A DNA stretch of 64,000 nucleotides from CAWKGC01 sp963849005 (GTDB taxonomy: Bacteria > Pseudomonadota > Gammaproteobacteria > Burkholderiales > Usitatibacteraceae): positions 310,001 through 374,000 of the forward strand of contig CAWKGC010000023.1 of NCBI GenBank assembly GCA_963849005.1, given 5' to 3'. Positions within the stretch are counted from its first letter, which is position 1, and each line of letters opens with the position of its first letter. Under the pieces are notes generated by a model. That model searched no databases and was not told where the DNA came from. It was given only the letters and a program-made list of their open reading frames with translations. Positions 1 to 10,620 of this stretch are shown here, in pieces. Both the position numbers and the translations under genes were made by a program.

Positions 1-243
1 GTCCACCTCGTGCTCGTCGACGTGAACCTGCCCGGCATCAGCGGGCTCGACGTGGTGAGCAAGCTGCGCGGCATCCGCGAGTACCGCTCCACGCCCATCG
101 TCATCCTCGCCAAGGGCGGCAATGACGAGAACATCGGCCGCGCCACGCGGCTCGGCGCCAACGGCTGGATCGAAAAGCCCTTCACCCCGGACCGGCTGCT
201 CGCCACCGTGAACCAGGTCCTCGTCGACCATTATGTCGCTTGA
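1..243 (+). CDS. Response regulator receiver domain, C-terminal part
   Basis: The window opens inside this gene, so its start is missing. The visible part holds the second half of a CheY-like receiver: the phospho-acceptor Asp within LVDVNLPGISG, a beta4 segment (TPIVILAKGG) and the conserved Lys of EKPF near the C-terminus. It stops right after the receiver fold, so it is a stand-alone CheY-type protein or the end of a larger regulator. It overlaps the cheA start by 11 bases and begins the chemotaxis operon, so CheA is the likely phosphodonor. The switch position carries Ala (ILAKGG) where CheY usually has Thr or Ser. Confidence 0.85.
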   Translation, partial: VHLVLVDVNLPGISGLDVVSKLRGIREYRSTPIVILAKGGNDENIGRATRLGANGWIEKPFTPDRLLATVNQVLVDHYVA

Positions 244-2249
244 CCTGACGCGCTTCTACGAAAGTTTCTTCGCCGAGAGCCTGGAGCGGCTGGACGCCAC
301 CGAGAGCGACCTGCTGCAGCTGGAAAACGAGGAGCCGACGCCGGATCGCCTCAACGCGATCTTCCGCGGCGTGCACTCGATCAAGGGCGCGGCCGGCAGC
401 CTCGGCTTCACCGCGATCGCCGATTTCACCCACCATGTCGAAGAGGTGCTCGACCGCCTGCGGCAGGGCAGGCTCGAGCCCGGGCGCGACGCGCTGGACA
501 CCCTGCTCGAATGCATCGACCAGACCCGCGCCCTCATCCTCGCGGCGCGCGGCACGGGCGACCCGGACCTCGAGCGCTCGCAGGAACTGCTCGCCAGCTC
601 GAAAGGCTCGGCGCGCCGTCCGCCGCGGTGTCCGCCGCGAACCGCCGGAAGCGGTGGCCGGGCGCGGGCACCGCGACATGGCGTATCCGCTTCGAGCCGT
701 CGGCCGACTTCTTCCGCACCGGCAACGAGCCGCTGCGCCTGTTGCGGGTCCTCGACGGGTTGGGCACATGACCGCCGACGCCGACCTTTCCCGCCTGCCT
801 GCGGCAAGGGTTCGACCCCGAAAGCTGCTATCTCGCATGGGACATCGAGCTCGTCTCCGCCGCCGGGCGCGCAGAGATCGAAGAAGTGTTCTCCTGGGTG
901 CGCGATGACTGCAAGCTCTCGATCGAGGCGCCTGAGGCAGGCGGGCGGCGGCATCCGAAACGCCGTCGATGATCGCCGAGAGGCGCGCCGCCGATCGCCG
1001 CCAGGCCGAGCGCCGCACCGCCTCCCGGCGAGGCGAGGATGCCGAGCCGAGCCAGGAGCTGCGCACCGACCGCCTCCACGTCAGCCGCGAGAAGGTCGAT
1101 GACCTGATCAACCTCGTCGGCGAACTGGTGATCACCAAGACCATGTTGAAGCAGAGCCTCGCTTCGCTCGATCCCGCCATCGCGACGCGATTGGAGACGG
1201 CCTTCAACCAGCTCGAGCGCAATACCCGCGACCTGCAGGACAGTGTCATGGGCATCCGCATGCTGCCGATGAGCCACGCCTTCGGGCGCTTCGGGCGCCT
1301 GGTGCGCGATGCCAGCCAGAGCCTCGGCAAGCTGGTGCGCCTGGAGGTGAGCGGCGAGAGCGCGGAGCTCGACAAGTCGGTGATCGAGAAGCTGGTCGAT
1401 CCGCTCATGCACCTCGTGCGCAACGCGCTCGACCACGGCATCGAGACGCCGGCGGAACGCCGCGAGCGCGGCAAGCCCGAGACGGCGGTGTTGAGCTTGC
1501 ACGCCGAGCATCGCGGCGGGCAGATCGAGATCCGTGTGTCCGACGACGGCCGGGGCATCGATCCGCAGCGCGTCCAGGCCAAGGCGCGCCAGGCCGGGCT
1601 CATCGGCGAGGCGGAGACGATCACGCTGGAGCGCGCCACCGAGCTGATCTTCGAGCCGGGCTTCAGCACTGCGGCCGAGGTGAATGAACTCTCGGGGCGC
1701 GGCGTCGGCCTCGATGTGGTGAAGAAGAACATCCGCGCGCTCTCCGGGAGCATCAAGGTCGATACCGTCCCGGGCATGGGCATGAGCCTGCTGATCCGGC
1801 TGCCGCTAACGCTGGCGATCATCGACGGCATGTCCGTGACCGTCGGCGCCGAAACCTACATCGTGCCGATGGCCTTCATCGTCGAATGCCTTCAGCCCGA
1901 CCCGGCTGCGTTGAAGAGCATCGCCGGGCGCGGCATGCTGGTCGAGGTGCGCGGGCGCTACCTGCCGCTGCTCAATCTCGGCGAACTCACCGGCGCGAAG
2001 GGCGCGCTGGCCTTCGAGTCGGGCCTGCTGCTCGTCCTGGAATCCGACGGCAACCAGGTGGTGCTGCTCGTCGACAGCCTGCTCGGGCAGGAGCAGGTGG
2101 TCATCAAGAGCCTCGAAGCCAATTACCGCAGGACGGCGCACATCGCGGGCGCCACCATCCTCGGCGAGGGCCACGTGGTGCTCATTCTCGACGTCGGCAG
2201 CCTGGTCCGGCGCCGCGCGGGAATGAATCCGAAAGGGAGAACAGGATGA
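233..2249 (+). CDS. cheA: Chemotaxis histidine kinase CheA (four frameshifts)
   Basis: CheA autophosphorylates in response to chemoreceptors and passes phosphate to CheY and CheB. The order is an Hpt domain with the His in FRGVHSIKGAAG (first 120 residues), a middle region with the WRIRFEP and DDCKLSI motifs typical of CheA, a dimerisation segment (VDDLINLVGELVI), the HATPase with N box (HLVRNALDHGIE) and G boxes (DDGRGID, GRGVGLDVV), and a C-terminal CheW-like domain. Reading-frame breaks fall near 605, 765, 803 and 945, yet conserved motifs continue across each one, which suggests sequence errors. The stop overlaps the next start (ATGA), giving translational coupling to the receptor gene. 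Confidence 0.9.
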
Positions 2250-3524
2250 AGTGGATCTTTGCGCCGGCCGTCGCGCTGCTCCTGCCGAGAAGGAACATCG
2301 TCAAGCAGCCGCTCGCAGGAATTCTATTCTGCGTGCCGTTGGCGATTGCGCTGTGGCTTCCGCCGGTGTCGTGGACCTCTTCCTCGGCGATCGCGATCGC
2401 GGCCACCTGGCTGCATCGCGGTCTACTACCTGATTTCGCTTTACCTGTCCTCGGATGCGTCATGGGCCTCGCTCAACGTGCTGGCGCGGCGCCTGCGTGA
2501 GCACGACCTGCGTGAGAGCAAGGCGGAGGCCGAGGAGGTCACGCGCATGAAGGAGCGGCTGGGTTCGGGCCAGTTCGGCAGCCTGTACAGCACGCTCGTG
2601 GAGACGCAGTACCGGTTGCGGGAACTGGTGTTGCGGGCGCGCCTGAGCGCCGACGCCGCGCGCACCGCCGCCGATGAACTCGCCGCGGGCAACGTCAACC
2701 TCTCGCAGCGCACGGAACAGCAGGCCTCGACGCTGGAGGAAACCGCATCGGGCATGGAGGAACTGTCTTCGACGGTGCGACAGAACGCGGACAACTGCCG
2801 GCTCGCGAACGACCTGTCGGGCAATGCCACGGGGGTGGCGAAGAAGGGCGCCGACATGGTCTACAAGATCATCACCAACATGGAGCAGATCGACCGGAGC
2901 TCGAAGAAGATCACCGACATCATCGGCGTGATCGAATCGATCGCGTTCCAGACCAACATCCTCGCGCTCAATGCCGCGGTCGAGGCAGCTCGCGCGGGGG
3001 AGCAGGGCCGCGGGTTTGCCGTGGTTGCCGCGGAAGTGCGCAGCCTTGCCCAGAGGAGCTCGGAGGCGGCGAGGGAAATCAAGGGGCTTATCGGCGAATC
3101 GGTGGCCAGCGTCGACCAGGGCACCAAGCTCGTGAAGGACGCCGGCCACACCATCAACGACGTGGTGGTGAGCGTGGAGCAGGTCAACGAGCTCATCGGC
3201 GAGGTGGCAGTCGCCTCCCGCGAGCAGCACTCCGGGGTCGAGGAAATGAACAAGGCCCTGATGCAGCTCGAAGGCGTCACCCAGCAGAATGCCGCGCTGG
3301 TCGAGCAGGCAGCCGCCTCCGCACTGGCCTTCAAGGACGAGGCAGGGAAACTGTTCCAGTTGGTGAGCCGGTTCCAGCTCGACGAAGGGGCGTTTGCCGC
3401 AACGCCGGAGCCCCGGGCGCCGGAAGGGCGGCGGGCCGCGCCACTGGCGCTCCAGTCATCGCGCGAGGCCGGCGTTCGCCCGCCGGCGGCGAAGCCCGAG
3501 AATGACGAATGGCAGGAATTCTGA
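2246..3524 (+). CDS. Methyl-accepting chemotaxis protein with CheR-tether tail (one frameshift)
   Basis: Short chemoreceptor with two hydrophobic N-terminal segments (about residues 20-65) and no sizeable periplasmic domain. A long helical region leads to the signalling hairpin tip (AFQTNILALNAAVEAARAGE), the most conserved MCP motif. The protein ends DEWQEF, which fits the xWxxF tether that recruits CheR or CheB in enteric receptors. The frame breaks near 2425, between the membrane segments. The start is coupled to the cheA stop and has an upstream GGGAGA. The ligand is unknown; with so little periplasmic region it may sense membrane or cytoplasmic cues. Confidence 0.9.
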
Positions 3525-3534
3525 AAGGAATGCG

Positions 3535-4020
3535 ATGAACACGCTTACCAATGATCGCGAGCCGGTTCGCGAACTTCTCACCTTCACGCTCGGCGAGGAG
3601 AGCTACGGCATCGACATCCTCATGGTCCAGGAGATCCGCGGCTACGAGACCGTGACCAGGATCGCCAACACCCCGGACTTCATCAAGGGCGTGATCAACC
3701 TGCGCGGCCACATCGTGCCGATCGTCGACCTGCGCATCAAGCTCGGCCTGGGCGAGGCGAAATACGATGCCGGCACCGTGGTCATCATCCTGAACGTGCT
3801 CAAGCGCGTCGTCGGCGTGGTCGTCGACAGCGTGTCCGACGTGATCACGATCCCGGCAAGCTCGGTCAAGCCGGCGCCCGAGTTCGGCTCGGTGCTGGGC
3901 ACGCAGTACATCCTCGGCCTGGCGACGATCGAAAGCGGGATGCTGATCGTCATCGACATCGAAGGCCTGGTGGGCAGCCGCGACATGGCCCTGGTTGCGG
4001 ACACTGCCGAGAACGCGTGA
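3535..4020 (+). CDS. cheW: Chemotaxis coupling protein CheW
   Basis: A 161-residue intact CheW that links CheA to chemoreceptors in the polar array. The family core is visible: LTFTLGEESYGIDI at the start, IANTPDFIKGVINLRG and IVPIVDLR in the middle, and VVGVVVDSVSDV later. The ATG follows an AAAGGAA ribosome site ten bases after the receptor stop. Its own stop overlaps the next receptor start (ATGA). Confidence 0.96.
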   Translation: MNTLTNDREPVRELLTFTLGEESYGIDILMVQEIRGYETVTRIANTPDFIKGVINLRGHIVPIVDLRIKLGLGEAKYDAGTVVIILNVLKRVVGVVVDSVSDVITIPASSVKPAPEFGSVLGTQYILGLATIESGMLIVIDIEGLVGSRDMALVADTAENA

Positions 4021-6043
4021 AGGCCTTTCTTTCCAGGCTGTCGGTAAGCGCCAAGTTTGCCATCATCGCGATGGTGGGGCTGGTGCCGCTGGCCTTTTCC
4101 ACGGCGCTCTGGCTCGCCGAAAGCGGCAGGCAGGTCGAGCAGGTCGAGCGCGAGCGCGCCGGCCTGGCGCTGCACGGCTCGCTCAAGGCCGTGCTGGCCG
4201 CGGTCTCCGCGCACCGGGACGCGGCCGTGCGTCATCGTCTTGGGCGACGCGAGCGCGAAGGCTGCGGTCGATGCGTCCGCGATCGCGGTTCGCGCTGCGC
4301 TGAAGGAGGCAGGCGCGATCGCCGGCGACGGGTCGTGGCCTGCCGAGGTCGGCAAGTCGGTCGGGGAGACGGGGGTCGCGTGGGACGTGGTCCAGCGTTC
4401 CGCCGGCAACCGGTCGCCCGAGGAAGCCGTGCTCGAGAACAGCGAATTGCTCACGCTCAACCTGCTCCCCGCTGATGACCGAGGTCGGGCGCATTTCCGG
4501 ACTGCACCGTGACCCGCAACCGGCCAGCTTCTACCTGACGCGCATAGCTGTCGACAGGCTGCCCGGGCTTGCCGCGCGCCTGGGCGAGGCGCGCGGGCTG
4601 ATCGCCGTGGTCGGCAGCCGGCCGCAAGTGCTGCCCGCCGAGATCGATCGCCTGCAGGCGATCGCCACGCTCTCGCAGGCCGACCTCGATGCCCTCGACG
4701 CTGATGCGCAGAGCCTGTTCCGGATAGAGGAGCGCCTGCGCGGGCCGCTCGCGGTCAGCCTGCGCGAGGTCGACAATCCGGGCAACAGCTTCCTGCGCGC
4801 GGTCGAGTCGTCGCTGCAGGGCGCGCGAGGCGCGAAGGGCAGCTGGAAGTGGGACGCGAACAGCCCGCCGCCCGTGGAAAAGGCGCTTTCCGCCTACGAC
4901 CGGTCGCACCAGGCGCTCGCCAACATCCTCGCGCAGCGCAATGGCGAGCTGCTGCGGGATCGCAAGATGCTCGTTTCGCTCACCATCGTCCTCGTGGGAC
5001 TCGCGGTGGTCTTCGGCTTCCTCCTGATGCGCTCGGTGAGCGGCGCGATCGGCCGCGCGCTGGGCGTCGCCGACCGCGTGGCCGGAGGCGACCTCACGCA
5101 CGCAATCGAAGTGCGGGGTTCCGACGATACGGCGCGCCTGATGCAGGCGCTGCAGTCGATGAACGAGGGGCTCGCGCGCATGGTGGGAGAGGTGCGCAAC
5201 TCGTCCGAGGCGATCGGCTCGGACGTGCGCCTGCTTGCCGAGGGCAACCGCAACCTGTCCGAGCGCACCGAATCGCAGGCCACCGCCATCGAACAGGCGG
5301 CTTCCAGCATGGAGGAACTCACCGCGAGCGTGCGCCAGAACACCGAAAGCGCCCGCGAGACGCAGCGCATCGCAGGCCTGGCCGGGGATGCCACGAGCCG
5401 CGGGATCGAGGCGGCGAGCCGGGTCGTGGACCACATGGAATCGATCCGTGACGGCACGCGGCGGGTGGGTGAGATCATCGGCCTCATCGACTCGATCGCT
5501 TTCCAGACCAACATCCTCGCGCTCAACGCCGCTGTCGAGGCGGCGCGCGCCGGCGAGCACGGCCGCGGCTTCGCGGTCGTTGCGGCCGAGGTGCGCACGC
5601 TGTCAAAGCGCTGCGCGGACTCGGCACGCGAGATCCGCACCCTGATCAACACCTCGACCGAGCGCGTCGCCGACGGCACCAAGCGCGTCGATGAAGTTTC
5701 CGAGTCGATCGGCGAGATCAATTCCCGCGTGTCCGAAGTCGGCGAGCTGATGAACCGCATCGTGCAGGCGAGCGCAGAGCAGTCGAGCGGCATCGAGCAG
5801 GTCGGGCAGACGATCTCGCAGATGGAGCGGGTCACCCAGCAAAACGCGGCGATGGTGGAGGAGATCATGGCCGCCACGGAATCGCTCAGGCAGCAGACCT
5901 CGCGGCTGGGCTCCGTCGTCGGCGCCTTCCGCCTGAACGATGCCGGCGCCCGCGCGCGGGAGCGGGAAGCGCAGAGGCAGGCTTCCGCCGGAGACGCCGC
6001 GGCGCTCGACACGCGGGGCGCGCCGCGCCTGCCGTCCCGCTGA
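4017..6043 (+). CDS. Methyl-accepting chemotaxis protein with large sensor region (two frameshifts)
   Basis: Membrane chemoreceptor with a first TM at about residues 12-32, a periplasmic helical region of roughly 300 residues, a second TM (SLTIVLVGLAVVFGFLLM) and a HAMP segment (RALGVADRVAGGDLTHAI). The cytoplasmic hairpin carries the canonical AFQTNILALNAAVEAARAGE tip. Frames break near 4233 and 4470 within the sensor region, but both sides read as one protein. Unlike the first receptor it has no xWxxF tail (ends RLPSR), so it may depend on that receptor for CheR and CheB recruitment. The sensor domain gives no ligand clue. Confidence 0.9.
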
Positions 6044-6059
6044 AGAGAGGGCAGATCCC

Positions 6060-6944
6060 ATGGCCGGCGCCAGCGTGCATTCCCGAATCCTTCCCGACAA
6101 GCCCGCGGCGGCGCCCGGAATGCGGGAGTTTGCGTACACGGCGCGCGATTTCGAGAAGGTGCGGCGCCTCATCCACGCCCATGCCGGCATTGCCTTGGGC
6201 GAGGGCAAGTCCGAGCTCGTCTACAGCCGCCTTGCGCGCCGGGTGCGCACGCTCGGCCACGCGGATTTCGCGAGCTACATCGCCTTGCTCGAAGACGATG
6301 CGCATCCCGAGTGGGAGTTCTTCGTCAACGCGCTCACCACCAACCAGACCGATTTTTTCCGCGAGGCACACCATTTTCCGATCCTCGTCGAGCATCTTGC
6401 GAAGGTGCACGGGCGCCCGGCGCGGGTCTGGAGCGCCGCATCGTCCACGGGCGAGGAGCCGTACTCGATCGCGATGGCGCTTGCCGAGGCGCAGGGCACG
6501 CTCTCGCCCGCGGTGGAGATCCAGGCATCCGACCTCGACACGGTCGTGCTCGAAACGGCGCGCAGCGCGATCTACCCCGACGAGCGCGTCGCGAGCATGG
6601 ATCCGGCGCGCCTGAAGCGGTTCTTCCTCAAGGGCCGCGGCGCTCGCGAGGGCAGCGTGCGCGTGCGCCGTGAATTGTGCGCCCTCGTGTCCTTCCGGCA
6701 GGTGAACCTTCGCGATGCCGACCCGGGCATGAACGGCCCCTTCGACGCGATCTTCTGCCGCAACGTGCTCATCTATTTCGACAAGCCGACGCAACGCGAG
6801 GTGCTGGGACGGCTCGCCGCGCGGCTTGCCGACGACGGCCTGCTCTTTGCAGGGCACTCGGAGAGCCTGCTGCATGCGGCCGACATGTTCGAGTCCTGCG
6901 GGCGCACCGTGTATCGCAAGGCCGGGGCTGCACGTGGCCGATAG
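6060..6944 (+). CDS. cheR: Chemoreceptor glutamate methyltransferase CheR
   Basis: A 294-residue SAM-dependent methyltransferase that methylates receptor glutamates for adaptation. The N-terminal helical domain (FEKVRRLIHAHAGIAL) is followed by the catalytic domain with NQTDFFRE, the SAM-binding SSTGEEPYSIAM loop and FDAIFCRNVLIYFD. The frame is intact. The ATG lies 16 bases after the receptor stop with AGAGAGGG upstream. The 3' end overlaps cheD by 11 bases. Confidence 0.96.
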   Translation: MAGASVHSRILPDKPAAAPGMREFAYTARDFEKVRRLIHAHAGIALGEGKSELVYSRLARRVRTLGHADFASYIALLEDDAHPEWEFFVNALTTNQTDFFREAHHFPILVEHLAKVHGRPARVWSAASSTGEEPYSIAMALAEAQGTLSPAVEIQASDLDTVVLETARSAIYPDERVASMDPARLKRFFLKGRGAREGSVRVRRELCALVSFRQVNLRDADPGMNGPFDAIFCRNVLIYFDKPTQREVLGRLAARLADDGLLFAGHSESLLHAADMFESCGRTVYRKAGAARGR

Positions 6945-7569
6945 GCCCAACGAAGCCGAGGGCGGGCGCGATGCCTCGAGCGGGGGCGAGCACCCGGCGA
7001 GCTACATCGACGCCAAGTTCAACCTGCCCGCCGCGAAGATCGGCCCGGGCGAGGTCTACGCCACGCAGCGCGACATGGTGATCGTCACCGTGCTCGGCTC
7101 CTGCGTCTCGGCGTGCCTGCGCGACCCGACGACGAAAGTCGGAGGCATGAACCACTTCATGCTCCCCTATCACCTTGCGGAGCCCGACGGGCCGCTCTCG
7201 GAGTCCGCCCGCTACGGCGCCTACGCGATGGAGGTCCTGGTGAACCACCTTCTCTCGCTCGGCGCCCGGCGCGACCGGCTCGAGGCGAAACTCTTCGGCG
7301 CCGGCCGCATCGTCCCGGGGATGTCGGACGTCGGCGCGCGCAATTCGCAGTTTGCGCTCGACTACCTCAAGCGCGAGCGCATCCCGGTGCTCGCGCAGGA
7401 TTTCGGCCGTCCCGAGGCGAGCAAGGTCTATTTCTTCCCGCACACGGGCAAGGTGATGGTCAAGCGGCTGCGCACGCTGCTCAACGACACGGTGCTGGTG
7501 CGCGAGCGCGTCTATGCGGAGAAGCTGGATTCGCTCGCCAAGGGCAAGCCCGCCGACCTGTTCGTCTGA
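6934..7569 (+). CDS. cheD: Chemoreceptor glutamine deamidase CheD
   Basis: CheD deamidates receptor glutamines and can interact with CheC-type phosphatases. The catalytic Cys is in VLGSCVSACLRDP and the His in GGMNHFMLP, both in the expected order, followed by the conserved KLFGAGRI segment. I chose the GTG at 6934, which overlaps cheR, because the conserved region starts about 30 residues later and no better-placed ATG was found. The size of 211 residues is normal. Confidence 0.93.
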   Translation: MADRPNEAEGGRDASSGGEHPASYIDAKFNLPAAKIGPGEVYATQRDMVIVTVLGSCVSACLRDPTTKVGGMNHFMLPYHLAEPDGPLSESARYGAYAMEVLVNHLLSLGARRDRLEAKLFGAGRIVPGMSDVGARNSQFALDYLKRERIPVLAQDFGRPEASKVYFFPHTGKVMVKRLRTLLNDTVLVRERVYAEKLDSLAKGKPADLFV

Positions 7570-7575
7570 AATCCC

Positions 7576-8634
7576 ATGGCCATCCGCGTCCTGATCGTCG
7601 AAGACTCGCCCTTCATGCAGCGCTTGCTCAGCGCGCTGATCGGCGCCCAGGACGATCTCAAGGTCGTGGGCGTGGCCGACGATCCGATCGCCGCGCGCGA
7701 GAGCATCAAGGCGCTCAGGCCCGATGTCATCACGCTCGACGTCGAGATGCCGCGCATGGACGGAATCACCTTCCTCGAGCGGCTGATGCGCCTCCGGCCC
7801 ATGCCCGTGGTGATGGTGTCTTCGCTCACTGAATCGAACGCGGAGGTGACCTTGCGCGCGCTCGAACTGGGCGCCGTGGACTTCGTCACCAAGCCGCGCG
7901 GCGAGGGCGGAGCCGAGGTCGAGCAGTTCGGCGCCGAGCTCGTGGAGAAGCTGCGCTCGGCGGCGGGAGCGGAAATCCAGCCGCTGCCGGCGCTGCCCGC
8001 GAAATCGTCGCCTGGCGCGATCGCCTTCCGCGCCTCCAGCCTGATCGCGATCGGCGGCTCCACGGGGGGCACCGAGGCGATCCGCGAGCTTCTCGTTCCC
8101 ATGCCGCCCAACGCGCCCCCGATCGTGATCGTCCAGCACATGCCGGAGATGTTCACGCGGCTCTTCGCGAGGAGGCTGGACGACCTGTGCGCGATCAAGG
8201 TGAGCGAGGCGGTGCACGGCGAGCGCCTGCAACAGGGGCACGCCTATATCGCCCCCGGGGGCTGGCACATGACGCTGGGCGGCAAGGCCGGTATGGCCGA
8301 GGTGCGGCTCGACCAGACCGAGCCGGTGAACCGCCATCGCCCATCGGTGGACGTGCTGTTCCGCTCGGCGGCCAGGATCTTCGGCGCGCGCGCGGCCGGC
8401 GTGATCCTCACCGGCATGGGGCGCGACGGGGCGGAGGGGCTGGGGGAGATGCAACGCGCGGGCGCGGCGACATTCGCGCAGGACAAGGCGTCTTGCGTGG
8501 TGTTCGGCATGCCCAAGGCGGCGATCGACGCCGGGTACGCCGGGCACGCCGCGCCTGCCGGCAGGCTTGCCGCCCTGGTGATCGAGGCGCTCAGGCTGGG
8601 CCCCGGGGCGGCGACGAAGCAGGCCAGTCTGTGA
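7576..8634 (+). CDS. cheB: Chemotaxis methylesterase CheB
   Basis: A 352-residue intact response regulator and methylesterase that removes receptor methyl groups. The N-terminal receiver has the phospho-acceptor Asp in LDVEMPRMDG. The catalytic domain has the Ser in GGSTGG, the His in VQHMPEMF and the Asp in GMGRDG. It is the last che gene. A 150-base spacer follows with only a short GC-rich sequence before the next operon; no T-run terminator was seen. Confidence 0.96.
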   Translation: MAIRVLIVEDSPFMQRLLSALIGAQDDLKVVGVADDPIAARESIKALRPDVITLDVEMPRMDGITFLERLMRLRPMPVVMVSSLTESNAEVTLRALELGAVDFVTKPRGEGGAEVEQFGAELVEKLRSAAGAEIQPLPALPAKSSPGAIAFRASSLIAIGGSTGGTEAIRELLVPMPPNAPPIVIVQHMPEMFTRLFARRLDDLCAIKVSEAVHGERLQQGHAYIAPGGWHMTLGGKAGMAEVRLDQTEPVNRHRPSVDVLFRSAARIFGARAAGVILTGMGRDGAEGLGEMQRAGAATFAQDKASCVVFGMPKAAIDAGYAGHAAPAGRLAALVIEALRLGPGAATKQASL

Positions 8635-8784
8635 TAGCTTGGCAGCCACAATAGCGGGCCGGGACGACGATTCCGGGCTCGACGCACAGGAGAAGCGAAT
8701 GCCGGTGATGCATCGCAGCGAAGCGATGCCGCATGCCGGCCCTGCCAGCCGGGCCCGCAATGGGCAGGCCGGGAGGGCGCACGC

Positions 8785-10620
8785 ATGAGGCAGGTCAAGG
8801 CGGTCAACGATTTCGTCATCAAGTTCGCCAACGTCAACGGCTCCGGCTCGGCGTCGGCCAACGCGCTGTTCGCCAAGGCGATCCTGCGCATGGGCGTGCC
8901 GGTGAGCCCTCGAAACATCTTCCCTTCCAACATCCAGGGCCTGCCCACGTGGTACGAGGTGCGCGTCTCGGAAGCGGGCTGGCTGGGGCGGCGCGGCGGA
9001 TGCGACATGATGGTGGCGATGAACCCCCAGACGTGGGAGCGCGACGTCGCCGAGATCGAGCCGGGCGGGTACCTCTTCTACGACTCCACCAAGCCCATGC
9101 CGGGCGGGAAGTTTCGCGACGACATCCACGTGATCGGCATGCCGCTCACGCAGATCTGCAACGACGCTTATTCCGACCCGCGCCAGCGCCAGCTCTTCAA
9201 GAACATCATCTACGTCGGCGCGCTCGCGGCGATGCTGCAGGTCGACCTCAACGCCCTCGGCCAGCTGGTCATCGAGCAGTACAAGGGCAAGGAAAAGCTC
9301 CTCGACCCCAACCTGCGGGCGTTGCGCAGGGGCCACGAATACGCATTGAACAATTTTCCTTGCCCGATCGGCCTCACGGTGAAACCCGCCGACGGCGTCG
9401 GCGACAAGGTGTTCCTCGAGGGCAACAGCGCGGCTGCGCTCGGTTGCGTCTACGGCGGCGCGACCGTGGCGGCGTGGTACCCGATCACGCCATCGTCGTC
9501 CCTGGCCGAGGCCTTCGCCAAGCACTGCCGCAAGTTCCGCGTCGATCCCGAGTCGTCGAAGAACCGTTTCGCGATCGTGCAGGCCGAGGACGAGCTCGCT
9601 TCGATCGGCATGGTGCTGGGCGCGGCGTGGAACGGCTCGCGCGCCTTCACCTGCACTTCCGGCCCCGGCATCTCCCTGATGCAGGAGTTCCTCGGGCTGG
9701 CCTATTTCGCCGAGATCCCGGCGGTGATCTTCGACGTCCAGCGCGCCGGCCCGTCCACGGGCATGCCCACTCGCACCCAGCAATCCGACGTGCTCGCCTG
9801 CGCCTATGCCTCGCACGGCGACACCAAGCACGTGCTGCTTTTCCCCGAGGACCCGAAGGAGTGCTTCGACTTCGCCGCCGCGGCCTTCGACCTCGCCGAC
9901 CGCCTGCAGACGCCGGTGTTCGTGCTGCTCGACCTCGACATCGGCATGAACGAGCGCCTGTGCGCGCCCTTGCAGTGGGACGACAACCGCCGCTACGACC
10001 GCGGCAAGGTCATGGGCTACCAGGACCTCGAGGCGGGGCGCGAGTTCGGCCGCTACCTCGACGTCGACGGCGACGGCATCCCGTACCGCACCTATCCGGG
10101 CACGCACCCGACGCGCGGCTCGTACTTCACGCGCGGCACCAGCCGCGACCGCTACGCCAGGTACACCGAGGACGGCGATGCCTACGTCGACAACATGCAG
10201 CGCCTGCTCGCCAAGTTCGAGACCGCCAAGGAGTGGGTGCCCGAGCCCCTGATCCGCGAGGGAAAGAAGCCCGCCCGCTTCGGCGTCATCTACTACGGCT
10301 CGACCGCGCCGGCGATGAACGAGGCCCTGGCCGGCATGCAGGCCGACGGCGTCCCCATGGATGCCATGCGCGTGCGCGCCTTCCCCTTCGCCGAAGAGGC
10401 GATCGACTTCGTCAATCGCCACGAGCACGTGTTCGTGGTCGAGCAGAACCGCGATGCGCAGCTGCGCATGCTGCTCGTCAACGAGGGCGTCATCGACCCG
10501 GCCCGGCTTTCGCCGGTGCTCCACTACGATGGGACGCCGATTACCGCGCGCTTCATCCGTCGCGAGATCTCGGAGCGCCTTGCTGCCTTGAACGTCGTTC
10601 CTGTGAAGAAGAAGGTTTGA
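8785..10620 (+). CDS. korA: 2-oxoacid:ferredoxin oxidoreductase, fused gamma-alpha subunit
   Basis: Intact 611-residue protein. An N-terminal gamma-type domain of about 190 residues (start VIKFANVNGSGSASANALFA) is fused to the alpha subunit (about residues 200-600, with WYPITPSSSLAEAF and FTCTSGPGISLMQEF). With KorB it forms a TPP and iron-sulfur enzyme that oxidises 2-oxoglutarate or a related 2-oxoacid to acyl-CoA and reduces ferredoxin. The substrate cannot be decided from sequence alone. A GGGAGGG ribosome site precedes the ATG. The subunits are separated by a 160-base spacer holding an inverted-repeat element. Confidence 0.9.
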   Translation: MRQVKAVNDFVIKFANVNGSGSASANALFAKAILRMGVPVSPRNIFPSNIQGLPTWYEVRVSEAGWLGRRGGCDMMVAMNPQTWERDVAEIEPGGYLFYDSTKPMPGGKFRDDIHVIGMPLTQICNDAYSDPRQRQLFKNIIYVGALAAMLQVDLNALGQLVIEQYKGKEKLLDPNLRALRRGHEYALNNFPCPIGLTVKPADGVGDKVFLEGNSAAALGCVYGGATVAAWYPITPSSSLAEAFAKHCRKFRVDPESSKNRFAIVQAEDELASIGMVLGAAWNGSRAFTCTSGPGISLMQEFLGLAYFAEIPAVIFDVQRAGPSTGMPTRTQQSDVLACAYASHGDTKHVLLFPEDPKECFDFAAAAFDLADRLQTPVFVLLDLDIGMNERLCAPLQWDDNRRYDRGKVMGYQDLEAGREFGRYLDVDGDGIPYRTYPGTHPTRGSYFTRGTSRDRYARYTEDGDAYVDNMQRLLAKFETAKEWVPEPLIREGKKPARFGVIYYGSTAPAMNEALAGMQADGVPMDAMRVRAFPFAEEAIDFVNRHEHVFVVEQNRDAQLRMLLVNEGVIDPARLSPVLHYDGTPITARFIRREISERLAALNVVPVKKKV

